A DNA stretch of 64,000 nucleotides from Arthrobacter sp. efr-133-TYG-118 (GCF_030209755.1 NZ_JARVRH010000022.1:1-64000); one strand, 5' to 3'; counted from the stretch's first letter, positions 50,543-60,278 are shown. Translations and numbers: made by a program. The notes: generated by a model from the letters alone, not told the origin.

Positions 50543-53101
50543 ATGAAACGAACCACCGCTGTAAAGGCATCTCGATTCCCTGTCGCGCGTGTTGGCGTCG
50601 CACTGGGAATCGCGCTCGGCTTGACTCTCACCGTGGCCGGGGCCACCCCGTCGGAAAGCGCGATACCCGCTGCTTCAGAACAGGCGCAGGCTGCGAAAGC
50701 GGGAACACCCGCGAGCACGAAACCGGGCCTATCTCCGACGGTTCCTGGCGGCTCCCCTGCTTCTGAAGAGTCTGCACCAGCTAATGCGCTGGGTCCGTTG
50801 ACCGTTCCCACCGCAGAGACCACGGCGCCAGTCACCACGCCAGCGCCTGTCCCGATGCCAGCGATGCCCGGCAGCGCTCCCATCGTCGGCGACGCGATGA
50901 AGCGCGCCATGCTCCAGGCGATTCCGAGCGGTGGAGCCGAAATGGGCCAGCGGTCACCGCGGGTCTTGGCCAACAAAAACCTTCCGTTGAGCGCGGCTCC
51001 CACCGGATCGCGCGCAGTGGCAGGGACGCTCGCCATGGCACTTGACACCGGACACTGGTCTCCTTCGATAGGTGTAGCCGGGCAGGATGTCAGCGCGTAT
51101 CAAGGAAACGTCGACTGGGCGTCCCAGTGGAACCAAGGTTCACGTTTCGCCTATGTGAAGGCCTCGGAGGGCAACTACTACGTCAACGGGAACTTCTCTC
51201 AGCAATACGACGGTTCACGCAATGTCGGCATGATTCGTGGTGCGTACCACTTTGCCATTCCGAACTGGTCTTCGGGGGCCGACCAGGCGAGGTACTTCGT
51301 CGCAAATGGTGGAGCGTGGAGCCCGGACGGCTACACACTCCCGCCGGTTCTGGACATCGAATACAACCCCTATGAAGGCCAAACGATAGGCGGCTTCTAC
51401 TTCGGCGACGTATGCTATGGCATGTCGGGTGCGCAGATGAGCAGTTGGATCGCGGATTTTGGTAACACCGTACAAGCTCTGACCGGCCGGTACCCCGTTA
51501 TTTACAGCACTACCGATTGGTGGGCTCGATGCACGGGAAACTCGGCTTCCTTCAGTGCATACCCACTGTGGATTGCTTCCTACCCCTCTTCCCCAGGCAA
51601 TTCGCCGGGTGTTTTGCCGGCCAGCTGGAACCAATTCAGCATGTGGCAATACAGCAGCACCGGCCCGTTTCAAGGGGATTCGAACGTGTGGAACGGCTCA
51701 TACGCGTCGCTCTCCGTCTTTGCCGGCACGATACCGCAGGGTTCTTTCGATTCGGCAGCAGTGGAACGAACGGATACTACCGTTTCAATCAGGGTCAAGG
51801 GCTGGGCTGCGGACACGGCACTTCCCCAAAATACGACAGAAGTACATGCCTACGTCACGGATCCGAATAATGTCCAGACCCTTTACAAGATCCCGGCCAC
51901 CGCGTATCGCCCGGATGTAAACCAAGCCCTTGGACTTGGCGACTACCACGGATTTGACCAGCAAATTCCGGTGACTGTGTCAGGCAACTACAAAATTTGC
52001 GTTTATGCGATCGGTAAATTTATCAATCCTGGAATTGGGTGCAAAACTCTCACCGTCCAAGGCGCGGAGCCTCCTCTGGGTTCGTTCGACGAAGCAGTCG
52101 AACTCCGAGCTCCGAGTAGCGACTCCATCAAGGTCCGCGGCTGGGCTGTCGATATGAACAACACCGCCAGCACGGCCGAAGCCCAGGTCACCTTGTATGG
52201 ACCCGACGGAAGTAGCACGCTCTACAAGATTCCGGCGAATTCCTACCGGCCGGATATCAACAAGGTGCTATCGGTTGGTGACAACCATGGATTCCAAACG
52301 CAAATGAATATCACCAAAGCGGGGAACTACCGGCTGTGTGCGTCTGCCGTCGGTCAGTATCTTCGTGCAAATCTCGGTTGCAAATCCATCACCATCGCGT
52401 CCGCCAGCTCCCCTGTCGGGACGCTGGACGCCGCACAAGTGAAAAAGATCCCCACACAGGCAACGATTGAGGCTCGCGGCTGGGCGGTCGATTTTGGTGA
52501 CTCGAATGCGCAAATCGCGGTGCACATCTACGTGCAGTCCCCCGACGGAACAACTTCGATTTATCAATTCAACGCAAACCAACCGCGGACTGATGTCAAC
52601 CGAGTTCTCGGAATATCCGGAAATCACGGATATGAAGCGAGCATCCCAATAAGCAAGCCCGGCAAGTATCGCGTGTGCGCCTACGGAATTGCCCTTAGTC
52701 CTGTGTCGGCTGGCAATTCGTTACTCGGATGCAGCGCTGTCGATGCCGGTATCAGTGCGAGCCCTATCGGATATCTGGACTCGATCAAGATCACGTCGTC
52801 AAGCGGGCAAACCTCCCTTGTCGGGAGCGGCTGGGCGCTCGACCCCGACATGCCGGCAACATCGATCGGCGTACATGTCTATGTAACGTATCCGGACGGA
52901 ACGAGGACGAACTATCCCGTGACAGCCGATCTCCAGCGTCCAGATGTCAATCAGGCTCTATCGGTCGTCGGCAATCATGGCTTCACCGCGGCGATTCCTA
53001 TCACGCAACGAGGCCGCTATACCGTCTGCGCCTTTGGAATCGCGGTCTCCCCGTTCACCACAGGCAATTCGCTATTGGGCTGCCAAGGGCTTACTTACTG
53101 A
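50543..53101 (+). CDS. Secreted GH25 muramidase with four copies of a C-terminal repeat domain
   Basis: The 852-residue protein is counted from ATG 50543 (no strong ribosome site; the frame stays open to 50426). A signal peptide (GVALGIALGLTLTVAGA) is followed by a Pro/Ala/Thr linker (40-120) and a GH25 lysozyme domain (about 178-395). That domain has GQDVSAYQGNVDW, HFAIPNWSSG and the catalytic PVLDIEYNP. Then come four tandem domains of about 107 residues (400-506, 513-619, 626-736, 743-852) sharing G(S/T)(F/L)D, GWAxD, YRPD(V/I)N, xHGF and a closing GC. It would cleave peptidoglycan outside the cell, and the repeats may bind the wall. I do not recognise the repeat family. Confidence 0.88.
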   Translation: MKRTTAVKASRFPVARVGVALGIALGLTLTVAGATPSESAIPAASEQAQAAKAGTPASTKPGLSPTVPGGSPASEESAPANALGPLTVPTAETTAPVTTPAPVPMPAMPGSAPIVGDAMKRAMLQAIPSGGAEMGQRSPRVLANKNLPLSAAPTGSRAVAGTLAMALDTGHWSPSIGVAGQDVSAYQGNVDWASQWNQGSRFAYVKASEGNYYVNGNFSQQYDGSRNVGMIRGAYHFAIPNWSSGADQARYFVANGGAWSPDGYTLPPVLDIEYNPYEGQTIGGFYFGDVCYGMSGAQMSSWIADFGNTVQALTGRYPVIYSTTDWWARCTGNSASFSAYPLWIASYPSSPGNSPGVLPASWNQFSMWQYSSTGPFQGDSNVWNGSYASLSVFAGTIPQGSFDSAAVERTDTTVSIRVKGWAADTALPQNTTEVHAYVTDPNNVQTLYKIPATAYRPDVNQALGLGDYHGFDQQIPVTVSGNYKICVYAIGKFINPGIGCKTLTVQGAEPPLGSFDEAVELRAPSSDSIKVRGWAVDMNNTASTAEAQVTLYGPDGSSTLYKIPANSYRPDINKVLSVGDNHGFQTQMNITKAGNYRLCASAVGQYLRANLGCKSITIASASSPVGTLDAAQVKKIPTQATIEARGWAVDFGDSNAQIAVHIYVQSPDGTTSIYQFNANQPRTDVNRVLGISGNHGYEASIPISKPGKYRVCAYGIALSPVSAGNSLLGCSAVDAGISASPIGYLDSIKITSSSGQTSLVGSGWALDPDMPATSIGVHVYVTYPDGTRTNYPVTADLQRPDVNQALSVVGNHGFTAAIPITQRGRYTVCAFGIAVSPFTTGNSLLGCQGLTY

Positions 53102-53422
53102 TATTCTTCCTGCTTCTCATCCGCCCGCCCGCATCCCAGGAGATGCTGCGGGTGGCGGGGGCGCCGGCGGCCGGGGTGATGGACTGGAGCCGGTGCAGGC
53201 GGGCTGCTTGGTGGCGGCGCCGGGATCGCCTGCTCCAGGACTTCAGGGTGCAGCCGAGCACGGACATCTCCGGGATCGAGCAGGACGAGAATGCGGGCAC
53301 GAGGACCTTGTCAACGGGGTTCCCGGCCCCTCTCCGGAAGACCATGGTAACGGGGCTCTCCGTGGTTCATGGTGAAACGGATTCCGTGTCTTGAAAGCTG
53401 AAGGGCTCGTAGCCCCGCTGTG
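53102..53422. other. Spacer, 321 bases, between GH25 gene and transposase remnant
   Basis: No convincing gene is present. The plus-strand run from 53102 to about 53390 has a skewed Arg/Gly/Trp composition, and none of the crossing frames resembles a known protein. It may be part of the mobile element's flank. A short inverted repeat GGGCT-CGT-AGCCC lies at 53404-53416, immediately before the transposase frame, at the expected place for a left terminal repeat. Confidence 0.35.
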
Positions 53423-54335
53423 ATGGATGTTCTCTACGCATTCATCACGAGTCAGGAGCTCCGGGCCTTGATCGAGCCTACTTCCCCGCGCCCCGATGCT
53501 GCCACCGCCCTTTTCAACCTGCCCGACTACCGCGTCACCGATACCGAGGTCCTCGCGGCCGGACAGCGGCGGATCCGCGTCGAAGCCACCGCCGAGGCCG
53601 GCTGCCCGTGCTGTGGCGCCATCAGCACCCGCATGCCTTCACGCCGGCCCCAGCGCCTGCGCGACATCCCCGTCGCGGGCCCGGTCGAAGTGGTCTGGGC
53701 CAAGCGGAGATTCTTCTGCGATGAGTATCTGTGCCCGCGGCGGACGTTCGCGGAGGAGACCTCCCAGGTGCCGCGCCGTGCCCGGTCCACCCGCCGGCTC
53801 CGCGACACCCTCGTGCCCGCCGTCATCGGATCAGGAAGGGCCGCCGCGGAGACCGCCTCCTCGTTCGGTGTCTCATGGTGGCTCGTGCAGCGGGCCCTGG
53901 ATTCCGCGGCGCTGACACTGCCCGATGTCGACGCCCTGGCGCCGCGGATGCTCGGCATCGAGGAACACCGCTACCGGTCCGTGCGGTTGTTCCGCGACCC
54001 GGCCACCAAGGCCTGGAAACGCTACGAACCCTGGATGACCACCATCGTTGATCTGGACAACGGACAGGTGCTCGGGATCGTGGACGGCCGTGACAGCGAA
54101 GAAGTCGGGGGACTGGCTGTTCGCCCGGCGGCTGCAGTGGCGCCTGGGCGTGCAGGTCGTCGCGATCGACCCGTCGGCGGCATTCCGCGAGGCCCTGCGG
54201 ATGTGGCTGCCGCGCACCGCGGTCTCGGTCGACGCGTTCCACCTGGTCAAGCCCGGCGCTCGACATGCTCACCGAAGTCCGGCAAAGGGGCTCTTCAATG
54301 ATACGAACTCATTTCCCCACCAACCACGAACGGTC
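53423..54335 (+). pseudogene. ISL3 family transposase, frameshifted and truncated
   Basis: The N-terminal 230 residues are those of an ISL3 transposase: zinc finger CPCCG ... FFCDEYLCPRRTF, helix-turn-helix TLVPAVIGSGRAAAETASSFGVSWWLVQRA, and the DDE domain start MLGIEEHRYR. The first catalytic Asp appears as Glu. An extra G in the run 54107-54111 shifts the frame (next frame continues WLFARRLQWRLGVQVVAIDPSA). An extra C near 54252-54254 shifts it again (third frame LDMLTEVRQR). The C-terminal third is missing. GGCTCTTC at 54288, a typical ISL3 terminal sequence, may mark a second element or a junction. It sits between the wall-protein block and the glycan cluster. Confidence 0.85.
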
Positions 54336-54336
54336 T

Positions 54337-55584
54337 CTAAACCGGTTGGGACATCGCCACCGAAGTACGAAGAGCCAGCAACTGGCGCATTGCTGACGGT
54401 AAAATAGTGAGAACCATCACGATTTCACTGAGCATGAATCCCAAAGCGACTCCGCTGGATCCCCAGGCCCGGCCTAGTAGCATCATGACAACAACGCCAA
54501 CGACGGCTCCAACCGCCGTTCCAACTAGGACGAAGCGGGTCTTTCCTGCCGGAATCAAGATATTTCGGATCAGCGGCGTCGAAAACGAAACCGCCAGGAA
54601 AGCCCCGCCATAGCACCACATCGTTGACACATTGGCTCTAACTTCGCTTCCAAAAAGTAGCGCAGTGGCAAACTCACCCAAAATACCCAGTCCAACCATG
54701 CCAACGACGCCCAGCACCACATGAGCCCCAATTGCGCGGATTTGGCGCTGCATGCGGTTCTTAGCCGACGGGTCCAGCGTCCATCCCTGGAGGGTATTTC
54801 CGACGGTCGTGACTGCCAGCAGGCCGAACCGGTACAGTTTGTCGGCCGAAGCTATCGTGCTTGCGTCCAGGGTAGTGCAATTTGCCCCGGCAAGAGGCAC
54901 AGGCGCGGAAGTGTAGACGCCACCCATTCCATCTATAAGGGCAACGCCAAGCCGCTTTCGCAAACCAAGCAGCAGGCCGCTCATTGAAGACCCTTTGAAT
55001 ATCCTCGGATTTCCGAGTTTGCGTTGCACGCAGGCCAGCCCGACGAAGGCACTCAACACCCAAAGCACGGGATAAGACCATAACGAATTAGTTTGCGCGA
55101 TCATGACCGCCGCAAGAAGCGTGGCAATCAATCTCGGCAACATTTCAAATCGCGCAATACTCCCGGGATCGCCGGCCCCGATGAAAAACCAATTAGGCGA
55201 CAACCCGACCAAGCAGAAAGCCAATGTCATACATGCCGTAAAGAGCTCATAGCCGGCACTAGCCAGGAATATCGAAATCGCGCAAGTTATAGGAATGACG
55301 ATGACCGAAATTACCAGCCGCTCCCTCAGTGATTCAGTCCAGTAAGCCCGTCTCGTCTTTTCTGACTTAGATGTCGCTATCAAGGCCGGCCCCAAGACAT
55401 TCCAACCGTAGCTAATCGCGATGCTTCCAAACGTTCCAACGGCCTGCCCGACGGAAAGGCTGTACCAACCATCAACGCCGCCCACTCTTGCGGCGATGGG
55501 GAGCAATAGGAGCGGCGCTATAGAGCCGACCAGGGGTACGAATGTAAACCCGGCCATGCGTTTGATCATCCGTGAGCGAGTCAT
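54337..55584 (-). CDS. Polysaccharide flippase (Wzx/MOP family)
   Basis: The 415-residue protein has about 12-14 hydrophobic helices and begins FTFVPLVGSIAPLLLLPIAARVGGVDGWYSLSVGQAVG, a characteristic MATE/polysaccharide-transporter N-terminus. It probably flips undecaprenyl-linked sugar units across the membrane. GC content and codon use are lower (many AT-ending codons) than in the flanking backbone, suggesting transfer. It ends 2 bases from the transposase remnant and is oriented against it. Confidence 0.85.
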   Translation of the reverse strand: MTRSRMIKRMAGFTFVPLVGSIAPLLLLPIAARVGGVDGWYSLSVGQAVGTFGSIAISYGWNVLGPALIATSKSEKTRRAYWTESLRERLVISVIVIPITCAISIFLASAGYELFTACMTLAFCLVGLSPNWFFIGAGDPGSIARFEMLPRLIATLLAAVMIAQTNSLWSYPVLWVLSAFVGLACVQRKLGNPRIFKGSSMSGLLLGLRKRLGVALIDGMGGVYTSAPVPLAGANCTTLDASTIASADKLYRFGLLAVTTVGNTLQGWTLDPSAKNRMQRQIRAIGAHVVLGVVGMVGLGILGEFATALLFGSEVRANVSTMWCYGGAFLAVSFSTPLIRNILIPAGKTRFVLVGTAVGAVVGVVVMMLLGRAWGSSGVALGFMLSEIVMVLTILPSAMRQLLALRTSVAMSQPV

Positions 55585-55603
55585 TTGGCCCGTAACCCTG
55601 TAG

Positions 55604-56725
55604 CTAGCGCGAGCGAAGCAAAGCTGCTTCGAAATTAGATGCAGCCTTCTCAGGCGTATATTCCCGCATTCTCAATAATCCTCTGGTCGCAACCGACTGG
55701 CAGAGCGCGGGATCGCTCAACAGAGTGTCGACATTTTCAAGCAAAGCCTGCGAATCACCTACCGCAGAAAAAAGTGCCGTCCCATCTGCATATGCTCGAA
55801 CTCCGCCAATATCAGTGGAGACTACCGCGCAGCCGCTGGACATGGCCTCAGCCGGTGGCAGATGCCAACCTTCCCCGTCACTCGCACAAAGGTATATCCG
55901 CGAGGATTGGTACAGGTGACTGATTGTTTCCCTCGACGGAGTGGTCACGTGGGTGATTTGCTCCGCCAGTCCTTCGGGCCTTTCGCACGTTCCAAATGTA
56001 ACGGCGGAAAATTCTGGATATTTTGCCACGAGGTCGTTCAGTACCTTGACAACCAGATCGGTCCGCTTCCACGGAACATCAGATACCATCGCACATACAG
56101 TATGCGGTCGGTCTTGAGTTGGGCCGCCCGCTGGAAATTCGTCCGGATCGATACCGTTGGGTATCAACTCGCACTCTTGCGAGAGGCTTTCCACATGGCG
56201 TTTGAGCCACGGAGCGATCACGATCTTCTTCAAATCGAGGGTCCACGTTGCATCGATAAACGTAGGCTCTGCGGACCAGTCTTCATAGTGTTGTATGAAG
56301 TAGAATCCGCGAGACCCGGACTGCCTCGACGCAGCGGAAACAAGATTAGCGGTCTGCACTTCAGTAGCAACAACTACATCGCAAGAAGGCACTGCGGAGG
56401 GCGCGATATACGGCAGCGTCAATGAACGCACCTTGCCGTCGAGCGCAAACCATTCTGGTCTCCGGAAGGGCCTCAGGGCAGCGAGAACTGAAGCAATGGG
56501 GAGTCTGAAATCACTCTTCAAACGTCGAGACCCACGCAGCATCAGGGAATGCAAAATTGTAACATCGTGGCCACGGCGCGCTAGGTAATTCGCATAAGTG
56601 TAGACAACCTTGTAGCCGCCTACTGGATGCTTGCTGAAGCCTGGGAGCACAAAGACGATCCGGCGCTTCGCTTCACTTTTAGCTGGTGAATCTTCTTGAC
56701 TGGATCTACGAAGGCGCTTGAACAC
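55604..56725 (-). CDS. Glycosyltransferase family 4
   Basis: The 373-residue protein is counted from GTG 56725, which follows GTGGGAG; a TTG at 56755 would add ten residues. GT-B fold: N-terminal VFVLPGFSKHPVGGYKVVYTYANYLARRGHDVTIL, C-terminal donor domain with RIYLCASDGEGWHLPPAEAMSSGCAVVSTDIGGV (the GT4 EX7E motif). It is a retaining glycosyltransferase of unknown sugar specificity. Low GC and the neighbouring flippase make it part of the transferred block. Confidence 0.9.
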   Translation of the reverse strand: MFKRLRRSSQEDSPAKSEAKRRIVFVLPGFSKHPVGGYKVVYTYANYLARRGHDVTILHSLMLRGSRRLKSDFRLPIASVLAALRPFRRPEWFALDGKVRSLTLPYIAPSAVPSCDVVVATEVQTANLVSAASRQSGSRGFYFIQHYEDWSAEPTFIDATWTLDLKKIVIAPWLKRHVESLSQECELIPNGIDPDEFPAGGPTQDRPHTVCAMVSDVPWKRTDLVVKVLNDLVAKYPEFSAVTFGTCERPEGLAEQITHVTTPSRETISHLYQSSRIYLCASDGEGWHLPPAEAMSSGCAVVSTDIGGVRAYADGTALFSAVGDSQALLENVDTLLSDPALCQSVATRGLLRMREYTPEKAASNFEAALLRSR

Positions 56726-56843
56726 ATGACTCCCACTGACGTGACATAAACTCAACCATAGTACCCCACCGCCTCTTGACGGGTGGGTTGTCGCCGGCCC
56801 GGCTAGTCAGTGCATATCACTTCGAGGCGAAGCGTGCGCAGGG

Positions 56844-57839
56844 TTAGTGCTTGACGGTCCTTCTAGCAAAGACCTCAACCGGTGTGCCCGCCACGAACTC
56901 AACAAAACACGCCAGAGCCACATTGCCGCTACGCAAGCCTGACCACAACACCCTCAGCGTCGGCCCCCACGAGTGGCCGCTGGAAAAGGCAGAAAGCCCG
57001 GTCTCCAATTCCGTGGAACTGACGGCAACCCGGGTACTCAGGCAGTCCACCATGGTCCGGCGCCACCCAAAGCTCAGGTCGTTCGACGTCCGCAGCATTG
57101 CCAGCAGTCCCTTGCTGCCATGGTATTTCTCCGACATCGACGCAAGGTGCCGCCATGATGACAAGATGCCTCGGCGGTCTTCCACCTCGCCAAGGACATT
57201 GCCGCCGTGTTGGACGTAGTCCTGCAGTACATCCTCTACCACCACGGCACCACCGGTGGCGGCGGCGCACACTGCGAGCCAATGGTCGTGGACCTGTGTG
57301 ATGGTTTCCAGCCGCGGAAAGGGAAGTGCCAGTTCGAGAAGTTCCCTGCGGAAGACGCAAAGGCTTCCAGTCACTTGGTTTTGGGCAACCAACGCGCCAA
57401 AGGGAACGTTCTTTCGAGCCGTGGAATCAGCCACAACCTCATGCCCGGGATTTCGAACCACCCTGGCCTGCCCCGAAACTAGCGCTACATCATTCAGCTG
57501 CGGAATAAGCGTCTCGAGCTTGGAGGGGTACCACCGATCATCCTGGTCCGCCAATGCCACCCATTGTGCTTCAAAAGGAACGGCTTGGAGAACCCTCTCG
57601 AAGTTCCCGTAAAACCCCAGCCTTTCCGGGAATCCGAGAACCCGAAACCGGCTATCGTCGTTGAGCTCCGCTTTGACAAATTCCGCGATCTCCTGGTCCC
57701 CGCCATCGGCGGAGATCAGGCAGACAAATTCGGTGTGGCTTTGATCCTGGATAGACCGGAGCTGGGTCCGGAAAAGGTCCCAGTCAGGACGGTATGCGGC
57801 GAGGGCCACCACACCGAATGAGGAAGAGTCATAAGCCAT
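56844..57839 (-). CDS. Glycosyltransferase family 2
   Basis: The 331-residue protein has a GT-A fold with ALAAYRPDWDLFRTQLRSIQDQSHTEFVCLISADGGDQ at the N-terminus and the acidic metal/acceptor motif VALADQDDRWYP near residue 95. The ADQDDxWxP pattern is that of rhamnosyltransferase-like GT2 enzymes, and rml genes follow. No membrane helices. Confidence 0.9.
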   Translation of the reverse strand: MAYDSSSFGVVALAAYRPDWDLFRTQLRSIQDQSHTEFVCLISADGGDQEIAEFVKAELNDDSRFRVLGFPERLGFYGNFERVLQAVPFEAQWVALADQDDRWYPSKLETLIPQLNDVALVSGQARVVRNPGHEVVADSTARKNVPFGALVAQNQVTGSLCVFRRELLELALPFPRLETITQVHDHWLAVCAAATGGAVVVEDVLQDYVQHGGNVLGEVEDRRGILSSWRHLASMSEKYHGSKGLLAMLRTSNDLSFGWRRTMVDCLSTRVAVSSTELETGLSAFSSGHSWGPTLRVLWSGLRSGNVALACFVEFVAGTPVEVFARRTVKH

Positions 57840-57851
57840 CTCGGTCAGCCG

Positions 57852-59276
57852 CTAGCCGATCGCGGGACTGGTGGCGAGGTAGGCGTCTAGAGCTTCACGT
57901 GCGGACCGCGGGTCGAATCCCGCTTCCCGGATCTTGCTCAAGTCCAGGACGCTCTTGAGCGGGCGTGGAGCTGCGGCTTTGCCACGGAAGTACTCTTCGG
58001 TGGTGACGCCCGTGACGGAGTCCCGTGCCGCACCGCTGAGCTCGTAGACGTCGGCGGCGATGTCCGCCCAGGACTGCGGCTCTCCGGCGTTGCTGAGGTT
58101 GTACGTACCGTAGCTGGCTTTGGAGTCCAGCAAGTGTTTGATTCCCGCGGCGATATCCTCCGTGAAGGTCAAGCGGCCGATCTGATCGTTTACGACGGAA
58201 GGTTCAATCCCGCGTGCGGCGAGGGAAGCCATGGTGCGGACGAAATTGTTGCCCTCGCCAATGACCCAGCTGGTGCGAACGATGTAGTGCTTGGGAACGA
58301 CGCTGACCACCGCGTCGCCGGCGGCCTTCGTCTGCCCGTACACGCCTAGCGGCGAGACTGGCTCGTCTTCCCCATGGGTTTCGGCAGCGCCGTCGAACAC
58401 ATAGTCCGAGGAGACATGCACCAGCGTCAGGTCGTGCTCGACGGCTGCCCGGGCCAGACGTGCGACGGCAGCAACGTTGGTCTCCCAGGCGGCCTGGCGG
58501 CCTCCCGGGGTTTCGGCGGCGTCGACGGCGGTGTAAGCGGCAGCGTTGATGACGGCGGAGTAGTTCTTCCAGTTCTTTTGCGCAACCGCATCCGGGGAAC
58601 TGAGGTCGAACTCGGCGCGGCCGACGAACTCGACCGAGGCATCGCCGTCGTACAGTTCCCGAAGGGCTTTGCCGAGCTGCCCGTTGGCACCTAGAACCAG
58701 CGTCTTCTTAGGGCCCATCGGCCGGACCTCCGCCAAGCGCGGATGGGCTTTGTCTTTGTCCGAGAGCTCGGCCCGCTCCAGCGGGATCGGCCAGTCGATG
58801 GCCGCTGTCTCGTCGGCCAGGTTCAGGAAGGTGTACTGGCCCTGCGCGTCGGCGCTCCAGTGATCGTTGACCAAGTAGGTGTAAGCAGTGTTGTCCTCCA
58901 GGGTCTGGAAAGCGTTGCCCACACCCCGGGGGATGAAAATTGCCTGGCTCGGATCCAACTCGGCGGTGAATACCGCACCGAACGACGGCCCTTCGCGCAA
59001 GTCCACCCAGGCGCCGAAGATCTTGCCGGTGGCCACAGAGATGAATTTGTCCCAGGGTTCGGCGTGGATGCCGCGGGTGGTACCGGCTTTTTCGTTGAAC
59101 GAGATGTTGTTCTGCACCGGTTTGAAGTCCGGAAGCCCCAGGGCCACCATCTTCCCGCGCTGCCAGTTCTCCTTGAACCAACCTCGGTTGTCGCCGTGGA
59201 CGGGAAGTTCGTACAGAACGACGCCGGGAATCGGCGTTTCGCGGGCACTCAGCTGCTTGGAAAACTCAATCGACAT
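57852..59276 (-). CDS. rmlCD: Fused dTDP-4-dehydrorhamnose 3,5-epimerase / reductase (RmlC-RmlD)
   Basis: The 474-residue bifunctional protein has a cupin epimerase (RmlC) at residues 1-190 (HGDNRGWFKENWQRGKM, RGIHAEPWDKFISVATGKIFGAWVDLREG, FIPRGVGNAFQTLEDNTAYTYLV). A reductase (RmlD) covers about 195-474 (LGANGQLGKALRELY, AAAYTAVDAAE, SSDYVFDG, YGQTKAAGD, RTSWVIGEGNNFV). It converts dTDP-4-keto-6-deoxyglucose to dTDP-L-rhamnose in one chain. The fused form is known in Arthrobacter-type actinobacteria. Translation start is 3 bases from the rmlB stop. Confidence 0.95.
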   Translation of the reverse strand: MSIEFSKQLSARETPIPGVVLYELPVHGDNRGWFKENWQRGKMVALGLPDFKPVQNNISFNEKAGTTRGIHAEPWDKFISVATGKIFGAWVDLREGPSFGAVFTAELDPSQAIFIPRGVGNAFQTLEDNTAYTYLVNDHWSADAQGQYTFLNLADETAAIDWPIPLERAELSDKDKAHPRLAEVRPMGPKKTLVLGANGQLGKALRELYDGDASVEFVGRAEFDLSSPDAVAQKNWKNYSAVINAAAYTAVDAAETPGGRQAAWETNVAAVARLARAAVEHDLTLVHVSSDYVFDGAAETHGEDEPVSPLGVYGQTKAAGDAVVSVVPKHYIVRTSWVIGEGNNFVRTMASLAARGIEPSVVNDQIGRLTFTEDIAAGIKHLLDSKASYGTYNLSNAGEPQSWADIAADVYELSGAARDSVTGVTTEEYFRGKAAAPRPLKSVLDLSKIREAGFDPRSAREALDAYLATSPAIG

Positions 59277-59279
59277 CGT

Positions 59280-60278
59280 CTATTGGCCCTGTTCCTTGTA
59301 CTTGGCCTCGGTTTCGGCCTTCTGGGGACGCCACCATGCTTCGTTGTCGCGGTACCACTTGATGGTGTCTTCAATGCCGGCCTCGAAGTTGGAGAACTCG
59401 GGTTTCCAGTCCAGCTCGGTGCGCAGCTTCGTGGAATCGATCGCGTAACGGAGGTCATGGCCTGGGCGGTCCACCACGTGGTCGTAGGCGTCGTTTTCCT
59501 GGCCCATGTGCGCCAGGATCAGCTCCACGACATCCTTGTTGTTCTTCTCGCCGTCCGCGCCGATGAGGTAAGTTTCCCCGATCCGGCCCTTCTCGATGAT
59601 CGCCAGAACGGCGGAGGAATGATCGTTCGCGTGGATCCAGTCGCGGACGTTCTCGCCCTTGCCATAGAGCTTCGGGCGGATCCCGTCGATCACGTTGGTG
59701 ATCTGGCGCGGGATGAACTTTTCGACGTGTTGATACGGGCCGTAGTTGTTCGAGCAGTTGCTGATGGTGGCCTGCAACCCGAAGGAGCGCACCCATGCCC
59801 GGACCAGCAGGTCTGAACCGGCCTTCGTCGAGGAGTAGGGGCTGGAGGGGTTGTAGGGCGTGTTCTCGGTGAACCGTTCCGGATCATCCAGCTCGAGGTC
59901 GCCGTAGACCTCGTCGGTGGAGATGTGGTGGAAGCGCTTGCCGTGCTTCCGGGCGGCCTCGATCAGCGTGTACGTGCCGATGATGTTGGTGTCCAGGAAG
60001 GGACGCGGGTCATGCAGGGAGTTGTCATTGTGCGACTCTGCGGCGTAATGGACCACCACGTCGGTCGACGCCACGAGTCCGTCCACCAGGGCCGCGTCGG
60101 CGATATCGCCCTTCACCAGAGTGACGCGGTCTTCCGGCAGGCCGCTGATGGATTCCGGGTTGCCCGCGTAAGTGAGTTTGTCCAACACGGTTACTCGCGC
60201 GTCAGTGTTGGCCACAAGATAGTGGACGAAGTTGGAACCGATGAAGCCGGCACCGCCGGTGACAAGGATTTTCTGCAT
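59280..60278 (-). CDS. rmlB: dTDP-glucose 4,6-dehydratase (RmlB)
   Basis: The 332-residue extended SDR has the NAD loop TGGAGFIGSNFVHYL, DVVVHYAAESHND, catalytic Thr-Asp-Glu in HHISTDEVYGDL, and YxxxK in PYSSTKAGSD. It produces dTDP-4-keto-6-deoxyglucose for the RmlC-RmlD fusion. RmlA (glucose-1-phosphate thymidylyltransferase) is not in this window. Confidence 0.96.
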   Translation of the reverse strand: MQKILVTGGAGFIGSNFVHYLVANTDARVTVLDKLTYAGNPESISGLPEDRVTLVKGDIADAALVDGLVASTDVVVHYAAESHNDNSLHDPRPFLDTNIIGTYTLIEAARKHGKRFHHISTDEVYGDLELDDPERFTENTPYNPSSPYSSTKAGSDLLVRAWVRSFGLQATISNCSNNYGPYQHVEKFIPRQITNVIDGIRPKLYGKGENVRDWIHANDHSSAVLAIIEKGRIGETYLIGADGEKNNKDVVELILAHMGQENDAYDHVVDRPGHDLRYAIDSTKLRTELDWKPEFSNFEAGIEDTIKWYRDNEAWWRPQKAETEAKYKEQGQ

